Assembly: GCF_030867145.1 (NCBI RefSeq)
Contig: NC_134439.1
Coordinates: 7,043,379-7,107,378 of the forward strand
Source of the DNA: Opisthocomus hoazin
Taxonomy: Eukaryota > Chordata > Aves > Opisthocomiformes > Opisthocomidae
DNA: 64,000 nucleotides
Direction: 5' to 3'
Under the pieces are notes generated by a model. That model was not told where the DNA came from and did no database searches. It saw nothing but the letters and a program-made list of their open reading frames with translations. Of the stretch, positions 10,994-20,599 are shown piece after piece; the stretch's first letter is position 1, and each line of letters starts with the position of its first letter. The position numbers and the translations under genes are program-made.

Positions 10994-11262
10994 GTGTTCA
11001 GCTGGAACCACCTAACGCTTCCGGCGTCTCGAGAATTGACTCGTATCCTAACTCATTTTCTGTCATTACAGAATGCTGATATACGACCTAAGGCAAAGGT
11101 GCTGGCACGGGATTTGCAATCGGGAGCTTGGACAGTGCCATGGGAACTATTAATGTGGGGGCACGGGGATGCTTGTGTTTCCACAGATGTAGGACCTAAA
11201 TGATTCCCAGTGAAGTGCGTTGAGCTGGCGCTAGACAAGCAACAGACAACCACAAAGAACTA
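10994..11262 (+). pseudogene. Retroviral integrase C-terminal domain remnant
   Basis: An open frame of 69 codons encodes KAKVLARDLQSGAW, then VPWELLMWGHGDACVSTDVG. This is the pattern of the betaretrovirus-type integrase C-terminal DNA-binding domain, with a W-G-x-G-x-x-C-V-S-T core. A stop at 11,201-11,203 interrupts it and similar sense continues to about 11,262. The catalytic core is absent upstream, where the ERV block described above has replaced or deleted it. Confidence 0.7.
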
Positions 11263-11295
11263 AAGCGCCTGCTGAACCGTCAGAAGACATTTTGA

Positions 11296-11577
11296 GTGAT
11301 AACACACTGTTTGATGGGAAGTGATTCGTTTGAGACTGTAAAGAGTGGCTTATCAAGCCTCACTAGGCCGCAGGTGTCTATACGTTTAGTCTGTAAGCGC
11401 TGTTATGGATATATTATCGCACATTGTATATTTCGCAAAAGGTATTTGATTTATTTTAATGGTAATCAACACATTTATCGTACCTTAACACCATTGTGCA
11501 TTCGCTGTAAAAGAATTGATACCGTAAGTACGATCTATTCAATCTGCTGTTTTGCTGAAACACAGACCAGTATGTAA
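11296..11577 (+). pseudogene. Unrecognised 93-codon frame between integrase and env
   Basis: The frame starts MITHCLMGSD and contains two CxxC pairs (VCKRCYGY and LCIRCKRID, about 30 residues apart). It lies where the end of pol, or an env leader, would be expected. The DNA keeps many CpGs. It could be an env leader in a shifted frame, a small accessory frame, or a chance open frame in non-coding retroviral DNA. I do not recognise a family. Confidence 0.3.
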
Positions 11578-11580
11578 GAT

Positions 11581-12105
11581 GGAAATGATAACGATCCTCT
11601 TAAGCTTAACTGGGTGTATGCAAGCAGTATGGTTGCCACCGCAACCAAAATGAGTGTGTGGGTCACGCTAGCAGACCTGACAAGATCAGATATGATTTGC
11701 CTGTCCATAGCATCTCCAGGGAACCCCCCTTTTCCACATGCCTTGTCAGTGTCCCTTTAGATGCATGGCCCATACCACCAACACTAACCAGTGTGGTCCC
11801 CCCCAACAACGGCACAGTCACTGGTACGTGGGACCTATGGACTGTTCAACTGCCGTTGGCCCAGTTAGAGCCTTGAGAGACAGAGTTACTTGACTCCATA
11901 CCAAAGGATTTTTGTTTTATTTTTTAGCTATACAGGGAGAAATCAAACACATGCATGGAGCGTTAATACATTGAACATTATATATCGCAATGCAAGCGCT
12001 TGGTGCAACTATACCACAAGCGGCTTATCTAAATCGATTAATCAACCACTTGCTTTACCCCATAGAATATTTATCATTTGTAAGGACCATGCTTAGCCGT
12101 CCATC
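11581..12105 (+). pseudogene. env surface-subunit remnant, avian alpharetrovirus-like
   Basis: Sense is spread over frames with stops. The stretch from about 11,650 reads VWVTLADLTRSDMICLS, then PPFSTCLVSVPLDAWP, NNGTVTGTWDLW and, after a frame change, ASAWCNYTTSG and LPHRIFIICKDHA. The W-x-T-L-A, C-L-S, F-x-T-C-L-V and I-C-x-D-H-A patterns resemble the receptor-binding surface protein of avian alpharetroviruses and related avian ERVs (family knowledge, not searched). N-linked sequons are present. It is cut off by the ERVL-type LTR at 12,106, so no transmembrane subunit is present. The frame is broken and non-functional. Confidence 0.6.
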
Positions 12106-12522
12106 TGTATTGGTTTCGGCTGCCGCCGGCAACAAAAGCGCCATACGGCCGCCCATTCCCCCACCGGGGTGCGGAGGAGAATGGAAATAAACAGGCAGAA
12201 AACTGGTGGGTCGGGATAAGGGCAGTTTAACAGAACAGCAAACAAAAGGGAACAGGAACAACAACGATACAGATAAGGAGAAAACACGACACGAACCACA
12301 TGAGCCACAGAGCCGTTCTCCCAAACAGGACCGGCGCCGCACACTCCCGAGCCGCGAGTGAGTTCCGGCCGCGCCGCCCCCCCCACTGGAACCCAGCATG
12401 ACGGCACACGGTATGGAATACCCTGTTCTGTTTGGCCAGGTTGGGGTTGGGTCAGCCCACCCGGCTGTCCCCCTTCCTGGAGTCCAGTGAAAATTAACCC
12501 TGTCCTGGCCAAACCCAGGGCA
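12106..12522 (-). repeat. 3' LTR of the ERVL-like provirus (417 bp)
   Basis: Read on the minus strand it starts TGCCCTGGGTTTGGCCAGGACAGGGTT and ends CCAATACA. It is clearly related to the LTR at 54,548-54,945 and to the partial one at 51,031. On the minus strand a purine-rich AAGGGGTAGA lies just before the LTR start and may be its polypurine tract. The six bases on each side (TCCATC at 12,100-12,105 and TTATCT at 12,523-12,528) do not match, as expected because the right side is internal sequence. Open frames inside it (up to 139 codons) are LTR artefacts. Confidence 0.8.
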
Positions 12523-13020
12523 TTATCTACCCCTTATTCCATACCATCTACGTCATGCCCAGGTCCCCCATTGTCCAGTTGATCCCCACCACTTCTCCTC
12601 TCTCCAGATATCATTCCCTTAGTCTATGGATCATCACTCTAAAGTGTCCGTTGAGTTCATTTAATCCATGACTTCAGGCTCCATCTGTCGTAATGGTCTT
12701 CTGTGGCAGGAGAGGTGACGTGTGGTGATGGGCGGTCACTTGCTGCATCCAGAGCTCACGGCTGATGTATCTGGTGCGGGCTGTGCCCAGTCTGCAGGTT
12801 GGAGATGTCGATCTCGATGAAGTTGCTGGATGCCAGTTGTTGAAAACCAGGTCCAGTTCCATCATCACTGTGCTCTGCTAGGGTTCATCAAAAAAGTCCA
12901 TCCTTCTTTAATCTGGACGATTCTTACTATGATACTACCGATATAACATATAACAATCATAACAGTGATAACAGACAGTGACAGGGTTATTTAACAATTA
13001 ACTTTATACAATTTATTTAT
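12523..13020 (-). other. Non-coding 3' internal region of the ERVL-like provirus
   Basis: This lies between the integrase stop and the 3' LTR on the minus strand. No env frame and no dUTPase motif is visible; ERVL elements typically lack env. The segment closest to the LTR is purine-rich on the minus strand. Confidence 0.6.
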
Positions 13021-13932
13021 TTATGGACTATTCTCCCCCAAAATCAAATCCCCATGAGGTACACTTCGGACTTCCCCATCCTTCCGCATTACCCACCGGG
13101 TACACCCAGGTCCTTGAGCAAAAGCAATCTCGCGAATGGGCTTGCCTTTGCCCGAGGCAGGACTAACCCAAACTGTCTTCCCTAACATGTTCCGCATGTG
13201 CACTACAGGGCGCTGAGGTTTTGACTGGACAGGACCAGCCTGGTTGGTGGACCCTCTGGTGTTAACCAACCAGGTGGCCTTTGCTAAATGGGTATCCCAA
13301 TTTTTGAACGTCACACCCCCCATTGCCCTCAAAGTGGTTTTTAGCAGCCCATTGTACCGCTCGATCTTTCCAGAGGCTGGTGCATGGTAGGGGATGTGAT
13401 ACACCCACTCAATACCCTGTTCTTTGGCCCAGGCGTCTATGAGGCTGTTACTAAAGTGAGTCCCGTTGTCTGACTCAATTCTTTCAGGAGTGCCATGTCG
13501 CCACAGGACTTGTGTTTCAAGGCCCAGGATCGTATTCCAGCCGGTGGCATGGGGCACAGGGTAGGTTTCCAGCCATCCGGTGGTGGCCTCCACCATTGTG
13601 AGCACATAGCACTTGCCTTGGCGGGTTTGTGGCAGTGTGATGTAGTCGATCTGCCAAGCCTCCCCATATTTAGATTTTAGCCATTGTCCTCCATACCACT
13701 GAGGCTTTACCCGCTTGGCTTGCTTGATTGCAGCGCATGTTTCACATTCATGGATAACCTGTGCTATGGCGTCCATGGTCAAGTCCACCCCTCGGTCATG
13801 AGCCCATCTGTATGTGGCATCTCTTCCTTGGTGGCCCGAGGTGTCATGGGCCCACCGAGCTATAAAGAGTTCACCCTTATGTTGCCTGTTCAGGTCCACC
13901 TGAGCCACTTCAATCTTGGCAGCATGATCCAC
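13021..13932 (-). pseudogene. ERVL-like integrase (303-codon open frame)
   Basis: The N-terminal zinc-binding motif is present (HDTSGH, then CETC). The core keeps the DDE pattern: Asp in WQIDYITLP, Asp in ESDNGTHF and Glu in SGKIERYNG. The C-terminal region ends GDLILGENSP. The frame has no internal stop. It is separated from the RNase H frame by one in-frame TAG at about 13,951-13,953, so it was the C-terminal part of one pol polyprotein. It is by far the best-preserved piece of this provirus. It is classed as a pseudogene because the pol precursor needed to release it is broken. Confidence 0.85.
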
Positions 13933-13953
13933 CTGCTGGTTGTTTTGATGTAC

Positions 13954-14589
13954 CTAAGTGGCCCGACTCTTAGGAACGTGGGCGTCCACGTGACGGACTT
14001 TTACAACCAACTGCTCCAGACGGGCAGCAATATCTTGCCACAATGGGGCAGCCCAGATAGGTTTGCGTCTGTGCTGCCAGTTGTTCTTCTTCCATTGCTG
14101 CAACCACCCCCACAAGGCATTGGCCACCATCCAAGAGTCGGTGTAAAGATAGAGCACTGGCCACTTCTCTCGACTGGCAATATCTAAAGCCAGCTGGATG
14201 GCTTTCACCTCTGCAAAACGGCTCGACTCACCTTCTCACTCGGCAGTTTCCATGACTTGTCGTGTAGGGCTCCATACAGCAGCCTTCCACCTGTGCTGCT
14301 TCCCCACAATGCGACAGGACCCATCCGTGAACAGGGCATACTGTTTCTCATCTTCTGGCAGCTGGTTATACAGTGGGGCCTCTTCAGCATGTGTCACCTC
14401 CTCCTGTGGCGATGCTCCAAAATCTTTGCCTTCTGGCCAGTCCATGATTACCTCCAGAATTCCTGGGTGACTGGGGTTTCCCATTCGGGCGTGCTGGGTG
14501 ATCAGAGCGACCCACTTACTCCACGTAGCATCGGTGGCATGATGCGTAGAGGGGACCCTCTCTTTGAACATCCAGCCCAGGACCGGCAA
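13954..14589 (-). pseudogene. ERVL-like RNase H (two frames)
   Basis: The minus-strand frame at 14,589-14,236 contains YALFTDGSC, the first catalytic Asp block of RNase H, preceded by DWPEGKDFG. The second frame, 14,208-13,954, contains LYLYTDSWMVANAL with another catalytic Asp, then HVDAHVPKS. A frameshift or stop between the two (around 14,209-14,235) interrupts the domain. It ends one stop codon before the integrase. Confidence 0.8.
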
Positions 14590-16165
14590 TCATGGTGCTA
14601 GGAGGAGCTGTGCTTCAGTGCCGACCACTTCTGAAGCAGCTCGAACGCCTTCATATGCTGCCAGAATCTCTTTTTCAGTGGGAGTATAGCGGGCCTCGGA
14701 TCCTTTGTATCCCCGCCTCCAAAACCCCAGGGGTCGACCTCGAGTCTCCCCTGGTGCTTTCTGCCAGAGACTCCAGGTTGGGCCATTCTCCCCGGCTGCG
14801 GTGTAGAGCACGTTTTTAACATCTTGCCCTGACCGGACTGGACCAAGGGCTACGGCATGAACTATCTCCCGTTTAATCTGTTCAAATGCCTGTTGTTGCT
14901 CAGGGCCCCATTCAAAATCATTCTTCTTCCGGGTCACGTGGTACAGAGGACTTACAATCTGGCTGTAATTGGGGATGTGCATCCTCCAAAAACCCACAAC
15001 ACCCAGGAAGGCCTGTGCTTCCTTTTAGCTGGTTGGTGGAGACATAGCTGCTATTTTGTTGATGACATCCATTGGGACTTGATGGTGCCCATCCTGCCAT
15101 TTTGTTCCCCAAAACCTGGATCTCTTGCGCAGGTCCCTTGACTTTACTTCGCTTAATGGCGAAACCGGCTTTCAGAAGGATCTGAACTATTTTCTCCCCT
15201 TTCTCAAAAACTTCCTCCACGGTGTCACCCCATACAATGATGTCATTGATGTACTGCAGATGTTCTGGAGCTTCACCCTTTTCCAGTGCAGTCTGGATTA
15301 GTCCATGGCAAATGGTGGCACTGTGTTTCCACCCCTGGGGCAGTTGATTCCAGGTGTACTGGATGCCCCTCCAGGTGAAAGCAAACTGTGGCCTGCACTC
15401 TGCTGCCAAAGGGATGGAGAACAATGCATTAGCGATGTCAATTGTCGCATACCACTTGGCTGCCTTTGACTCCAGCTCATATTGAAGTTCTAGCATGTCT
15501 GGCACGGCAGCACTCAGCGGTGGTGTGACTTCATTCAGGCCACCATAGTCTATTGGCAGTCTCCACTCTCCAGTAGATTTTCTCACTGGCCATATGGGAC
15601 TATTCAAGGGTGAGCAAGTTTTGCTGATCACTCCTTGACTCTCCAGCTGGCAGATCAGCCGATGAATGGGGAGAAGGGAGTCTTGTTTAGCGCGATATTG
15701 TCGCCGGTTCATCGTTGTGGTCGTGATTGGCACCTGTTGTTCTTCAACCCTCAGCAACCCCACAACGGAAGGATCCTCCGAGAGACCAGGCAAAATGGAC
15801 AGCTGTTTAATTTCTTCCGTCTCCACAGCAGCTATGCCAAAAGCCCACCGATACCCCTTTGGGTCCTTGAAATACCCTCTCCTAAGATAGTCTATGCCAA
15901 GGATGCACGGAGCCTCGGGGCCAGTTACATTGGGGTGCTTCTGCCACTCCTGCCCAGTGAGGCTCACTTCAGCCTCCAATACACTCAGCTCTTGGGACCC
16001 CCCTGTCACTCCCGAAATGCAAATGGACTCTGACCCTTTGAAATCTGATGGCATTAAAGTACACTGTGCACCAGTGTCCACTAGAGCTTTATACTCTTGT
16101 GGATCTGACGTGCCAGGCCATTGAATCCACACCGTACAATAAACGTGGTTGTCCCTTTCCTCCAC
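14590..16165 (-). pseudogene. ERVL-like protease and reverse transcriptase
   Basis: The 415-codon minus-strand frame begins MEERDNHVYC at 16,165. The aspartic protease signature LVDTGAQCTLMP is intact, followed by ILGIDYL. RT follows with SPIWPVRKSTGEWRL, LNEVTPPLSAAVPDM, LPQGWKHS and the active-site loop YINDIIVWGD at about 15,228-15,255. The loop normally reads Y-x-D-D, and here the first Asp is Asn (codon at 15,245-15,247), which should abolish polymerisation. After about 15,080 the frame shifts; connection-domain sense continues in the 14,997-14,590 frame (FEWGPEQQQAFEQIK, YTPTEKEILAAYEGV). Confidence 0.85.
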
Positions 16166-16362
16166 CTGGCTGGAGGCAGGGCCCCTCTAATTCCTGGTCA
16201 GAGCATTTGCTGCTCACCTGCTGTAAAAATGACTTGGAGGTCCCCTCCAAAGGATCGGAATCAAGATCAAACTGTCTACCTGGTCTGGAGAGCTGGCTGC
16301 TGGAAACTGGAGCGGCAGTTTTCCTAAAGGAATCCTCTTTGGTGATTGTTTTACCTCGCAAC

Positions 16363-17301
16363 TCATGCACTCACTCGTGCCTCTAGACTTGAGGTGGGTT
16401 TTCCATCCCACTTCCTCATGTCCTCTCCGTGGTCACGCAGGTAAAACCACAGTGTGCCCTGTGGTGTATAGCCTCTGTACTTTCTCTCCTGAGCACAGAA
16501 ACGCTTGCCCCTAATAGTTGAGATGCGGGCCCGCACAGGTGAGGTGTAGGACATATCCTCTTTGAATTGCTGGAACTGCCGGGAGAATTTATTCACAGCT
16601 GAGACAAGGGAGGAAGGGAGACTTTCCTCATATTGGCAGAGTCTGACAGACACCTCATCCACTGTTGGTGCCTCCTCACCTTTCCAGTTTACAACTGCCA
16701 GTGAGTTGGCATATGAGGATGGTGCGCTCCGCACAAACTTCCTCCACATAGATGCTATGCACTGGACTTCATCTGGGTCTGCGGGTAACTGGTCATCTTC
16801 TGGTTCATTATAAACCAGCTCCTGCACAGCTAATTCCCTCAAGTACTGAATACCCCTCTCCATATTGGTCCACTCGCCAGGCTAGCATACAAAATCCTCA
16901 CTGAAGGGATACCTCTCCCACATGCCTGACAGAAGTCTCCTCCAGACGCTGAGGACTTGTTCCTTTTTCCCAATGGCCTTGTCAATGCCCCCATCCCTGG
17001 CCAGGGATCCCAGCTGCTTGGCTTCCTTGCCCTCTAATTCCAAACTGCTGGCCCCGTTATCCCAGCACCGCAGCAGCCAGGTGACAATGTGCTCGCCTGG
17101 GTGGCGGCTGAAATATTTCTGCATGTCTCGCAGCTCGCCCAGGGACAGGGACGGGGTGATGATCTCTGTCTCTATCTCCCGCGATGACCCTGGCTCATCA
17201 TCATCCCTCCCGGAGCGATCTGCTCTCATTGTGTCTTTCTTTAGTTTTACAGGGGCGACTGCTACCGGCACAGGTTGGTCATTGGGCTCAGTACACCCCA
17301 T
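16363..17301 (-). pseudogene. ERVL-like gag (two frames)
   Basis: Frames at 17,301-16,882 (MGCTEPNDQPVP..., with LRDMQKYFSRHPGEHIVTWLLRCWDNG) and 16,863-16,363 (RGIQYLRELAVQELVYNEPED, then GKRFCAQERKY and LWFYLRDHGEDMRKW) are nearly contiguous on the minus strand. They correspond to the capsid-like part and C-terminus of an ERVL gag. One stop (around 16,879) separates them. No CCHC knuckle is seen. The call rests on position before the protease and on family feel, not on a classical motif. Confidence 0.6.
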
Positions 17302-17420
17302 CCACCCCAGCCACCATCTTGCTCAACCTGTCCCAGAGAGTGTGATGTCCTCATCCTCATGCTCAGGGATTCCTTCCTGTTCCCAAGAAGATCGCACACA
17401 CAAGCGAGTTTGAACATGCT

Positions 17421-17426
17421 TTTATT
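17421..17426 (-). terminator. Polyadenylation signal of the serine protease gene
   Basis: AATAAA on the minus strand (TTTATT on plus) lies about 227 bases beyond the stop codon. A GU-rich TTGTGTGTG stretch follows about 20-30 bases downstream on the minus strand, the usual arrangement for cleavage and polyadenylation. The retroviral sequence begins beyond this point. Confidence 0.7.
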
Positions 17427-17652
17427 CATGGCCACAAAGCAGAGCAGCAGGTAGCACTTTTGGGAGGAAGGGAATTACGTGAAACTGTATGTGCTTCAGA
17501 CCTGTTTTTTGCCTTGCCATTGGCGACATTATTTAGCGCAGAAGCCTGTGTATATGCCATGAGAGCATCTCTGACTCTATTTAAATGTCCCCTGGAAGCC
17601 TCTGAGTGTCAGCAGATGTTTGATGCGTTGTGGAAATGGGGCACTGATCACT

Positions 17653-19639
17653 TTAGTCAGAGGAGGGAGAGTCAGGGAGGTCCTGGAGCACAAACTTCCT
17701 CAGCTCTTCATGTATCCAGGGCTCAAAATAGGAGACTCTGGTAAATATTTTAGGGAAGACACAGTATTTGGGCCCATAAGAAACAACGCCATGAGCCTTC
17801 CCATTGCAGACTAATGGGCCACCAGAATCACCCTGTGAGGGAAAAGAAGCATGTCTGCTTTAGAGTTCCTGAGAGGACCCTCAGCATATTCATCCTGAAG
17901 TATCTAGTTCATTATAATCCCCTTTGTCCCCCACCTGAGAACCAATCCGACTGCCTAGTCCCAATCTCATCCCAAGCTTGGAGCCCAAAACAACACTTAC
18001 ACGGGAAGTTGATTTTTTTCCCTCCTCATCTCCAGCACAGATCATGGACTGATGCAGATATTTCTTTTGGAAACGATTCTCACAGACTTTTTCACTCAAC
18101 ACCTTCAGGTCCACCTCCATCAGCACACTAGTCTCATCCCCTGTCGTCGATGTCCAGCCCCAGCCAGCCACTTTACATGTAGTATTTGGTTTCACTTGTT
18201 CATTGTGACGGGGCAAGGAGATATAACTGACTTCCTTAGTCAGCTTGGCCCTTGGCTTCAGCTGCCAAAGAGAGAGAACAAAAGATTAGAGCAGGCAAAG
18301 GAATAGCAACAAGTTAGTGGGGTTGGGGAAGTGAGGAGGCGGAGGACCCTCAGCAGGAAAGATGTGTGAGGGCATACCTTCAGAAGCATGATGTCATTTT
18401 CCTTTTTATCTTTTGAATAGTTGGGGTGGATGACCCAGTGGCCAACATGGAACACCTGCCAGCTCGGCTCTTTCTTTTTCAAGTTGTGGGCTCCCAGGAT
18501 CACAGTGGTATTCACTGCCCTGCCAGGAAACACAAACATGTTCCAGCTGCAGTTACCACGGCCAGAAGACCCCCATGGCAGGTGGTTTGTGGTAGATGAT
18601 AGTGGTGGGATGTGCCTCCCAGAGATTAGTTCTCAGCAAGTTGCCCTCTGTAGGCTGGGCTCCTTCCACAATTCAAGTGAGGGTCCCTTACCCCATGGTG
18701 ACATAGGACTGAGGTATCCCATTCGGAAGACCAAAGGGAAGCAGGGAATGGGAGACACTGGCCTCTCTGCTTCAACAGTAGCTCTGATGCATGGTAGGAA
18801 CCATGGAGCAGGAGAGTGTTGCCACTGAGGAGTCCTGTCCCTGGGGGCACACAGCCCCTGACAGACAATTCCTGCAACTCACAGGGGGTGGCTTGGCTCA
18901 CAGAGAGCCCTGCTGTGCCTGAAGACACACAGAGTACTCTTTCACCCGTGACCAAGACTGTGGCTCTTTGTGACTGCATGAGACTAGAAAAGATCCCATG
19001 TACAAGAAAGACAGGGTCTTACTTTTTTCCAGTTACACAGTGAGCTGCTGAGAGCACTGCGTCTGGGCGAATCAGGAATCCTCCACATTCAAATTTATGT
19101 GACGCATTTCGAATTAATAAATGAGCCATGTAGGGCCTGGAGTGGGGCTGAGCTTCCCATCCACCAATGATCCTTCCTGGAGGAGAAATGAGAAGTGTTA
19201 ATATGACATATGCCTCTATTTCCTATCACATTCAGAGGTGGATGAGGGGGAAGGGTCATCCTCTGGCGTTGTATGCCAATGACACCAAATACTCTCCTTC
19301 ACTGGGCTGTTGAAAACATTGCTTGTGCACAAGGCAGAGAAAAACAAGTAACACTGCCTGGGGTGACTGACCACACCTGACTCTGGATGTCTGAAATGCT
19401 ATCAAAGGCCACTACACTAGTGCCTGCAAGCCGTCACTAGTTTCAGGCACAGTCTGATCTGAGAGAGAGGAGTAGAGTAGAGAGTAGATATATGAGGAAA
19501 GGTAATCCAGATAGGTTTCCTACTCAGTGCTCATTTCTGCCCTTGTCTGTCCTCATCTAAATCCCATCTCTCGGTACTCACCAGCACCAGCCCATGGGAC
19601 AAGGAGCAAAGCACTTGGGAGCAGAAGGAGGAGCAGCAT
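17653..19639 (-). CDS. Granzyme/cathepsin G/chymase-type serine protease, 5 exons
   Basis: This is a secreted chymotrypsin-fold serine protease, probably a granule enzyme of cytotoxic or mast-type blood cells. Coding exons (minus strand): 19,639-19,582; 19,176-19,023; 18,519-18,378; 18,261-18,001; 17,832-17,653. All introns are GT-AG. The total is 795 nt, 264 residues, with no stop or frameshift. Residues 1-19 are a leucine-rich signal peptide; residues 20-21 (Gly-Arg) would be the propeptide before mature IIGG at residue 22. The triad is His65 (LSAAHC), Asp113 (ENDIMLLK) and Ser208 (GDSGGP). The family's Cys pairs are present, but no Cys lies at chymotrypsin position 191 (STSRGDSGG), as in the granzyme B/cathepsin G/chymase clade. 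S1 pocket: Ser202 (position 189) and Lys233 (position 226). There are four N-glycosylation sequons. The exon layout is that of granzyme-locus genes. The exact orthologue is not assigned. Confidence 0.93.
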
Positions 19640-19710
19640 CTTGTGTCACTGTCCTGAAGAGCCAAAACAGTTGTTATGGCCAGGCAGCAGACAGGTACAG
19701 AATGGCAATC

Positions 19711-19718
19711 TATATATA
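19711..19718 (-). promoter_or_regulatory. TATA box of the serine protease gene
   Basis: TATATATA (a palindrome) lies 72 bases upstream of the ATG on the minus strand, placing transcription start near 19,685 and giving a short 5' UTR of roughly 45 bases. A TGTGGT (RUNX-type core, plus strand 19,801-19,806) lies further upstream. RUNX factors regulate many granule protease genes, but this single site is only suggestive. Confidence 0.6.
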
Positions 19719-20021
19719 CGAAGTTTGGAGCTGAAACAGGAAACCTCAGCCTGCTATCAGATTGTGTCATTTGCTGCTCTTGTTCTTAAAAATCCAAGGC
19801 TGTGGTTTGGTGAGGGGTTCATGTCACAATCATATCACCAAAACATGGTGACATGTGTCTTTCACCATCTCCTCCAAAAGCTGGAAAGAACTACACTTTT
19901 TCAGAGTACTGAGAGTTCCCATTACCAAGGCAGCAGTGAGAGGAGTGGGGCATCGCCAGTCAAGTGCATATCTCATGGGAGACTCTTGACCAGATCCTTC
20001 TTGGATCCTAGATATGGGGAA

Positions 20022-20246
20022 TTTCCTTTTTCTTTTTCTTTTTTTTCTTTTTCTTTTTCTTTTTCTTTTTCTTTTTCTTTTTCTTTTTCTTTTTCTTTTT
20101 CTTTTTCTTTTTCTTTTTCTTTTTCTTTTTCTTTTTCTTTTTCTTTTTCTTTTTCTTTTTCTTTTTTCTTTATTCTTTTTTCTTTTTCTTTCTCTTTTTT
20201 TCTTTTTTCTTTTTCTTTTTCTTTCTCTTTTTCTTTCCCTTTTTCC
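20022..20246. repeat. (CTTTTT)n hexanucleotide microsatellite
   Basis: About 220 bases of near-perfect CTTTTT units (pure pyrimidine on plus, pure purine on minus), breaking into CTTTTTT/CTTTCT variants after about 20,160. It lies about 300 bases upstream of the TATA box of the serine protease gene. The open frame through it is a low-complexity Phe-Leu artefact. Such mirror-repeat purine tracts can form triplex DNA and are length-variable. Confidence 0.95.
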
Positions 20247-20599
20247 CTATTCCCTGATAGTAACAGTGAGAGCTGAATAGGGTCAGGCAGAGGTCCTGGT
20301 TCTTATCAGAGGGACTGACTGCCATCAGAGGTGCCCCTGGGATATCAGAAATCACCTGTCAGAGTAGCTAAGGCACAAGACCTACTGGAGACTCAGAACC
20401 TCAAACACTGGTGTTGTAGATGATCAAGCAAGTCCATAGTAATGAGAAAAGTCTGACGCCAAGCTGGAAAGTCAGTCCATGGGCCCAGATCCAGATCAGC
20501 AGATTACATGGCCAGGCACAGGCATGGCTGAGATACAGCTGGAATCTCCTGTTCAAAGCATCTCCCATGAGAAGAGGAGCAGCCATGACTAAGGCTTCT

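Larger units (their letters stand above)
5977..12105 (+). mobile_element. Composite ERVK-like provirus remnant (element A)
   Basis: Umbrella entry for a plus-strand ERV cut short at 12,105 by an ERVL-type LTR. Order: 5' LTR, Lys-type PBS, gag N-terminus, proline-rich linker and zinc knuckle. From about 7,712 a block is co-linear with the provirus at 54-60 kb (gag, GC-rich spacer, pol scraps, second LTR-like segment, non-coding tail). After about 10,890 the block ends, and an integrase C-terminus, a 93-codon frame and an env remnant follow. No 3' LTR is present. The LTR/gag part and the part after 10.9 kb keep many CpGs, while the middle block keeps fewer. This fits a younger outer element with an older or more decayed insert or recombined segment, but that history is inferred. 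Confidence 0.7.
12106..17385 (-). mobile_element. ERVL-like provirus, 5'-truncated, minus strand
   Basis: Umbrella entry. On the minus strand the order is gag (17,301-16,363), protease and RT (16,165-about 14,990), RT connection and RNase H (14,997-13,954), integrase (13,932-13,021), a 500-bp non-coding stretch and the 3' LTR (12,522-12,106). No 5' LTR or PBS is found; homology fades at about 17.30-17.39 kb, next to the poly(A) region of the serine protease gene. I call it ERVL (class III, spuma-related) from the DTGAQ protease, RT and integrase motifs and the 5-bp duplications seen at related LTRs in this window. The right boundary is approximate. Confidence 0.8.

Noticed and set aside
12055..12582. 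Overlapping frames up to 139 codons on both strands
   Set aside because: They are inside the ERVL-type LTR and have no protein motifs.
20014..20280. Open frames of 88-249 codons with long Phe/Leu runs
   Set aside because: They are translations of the (CTTTTT)n microsatellite.
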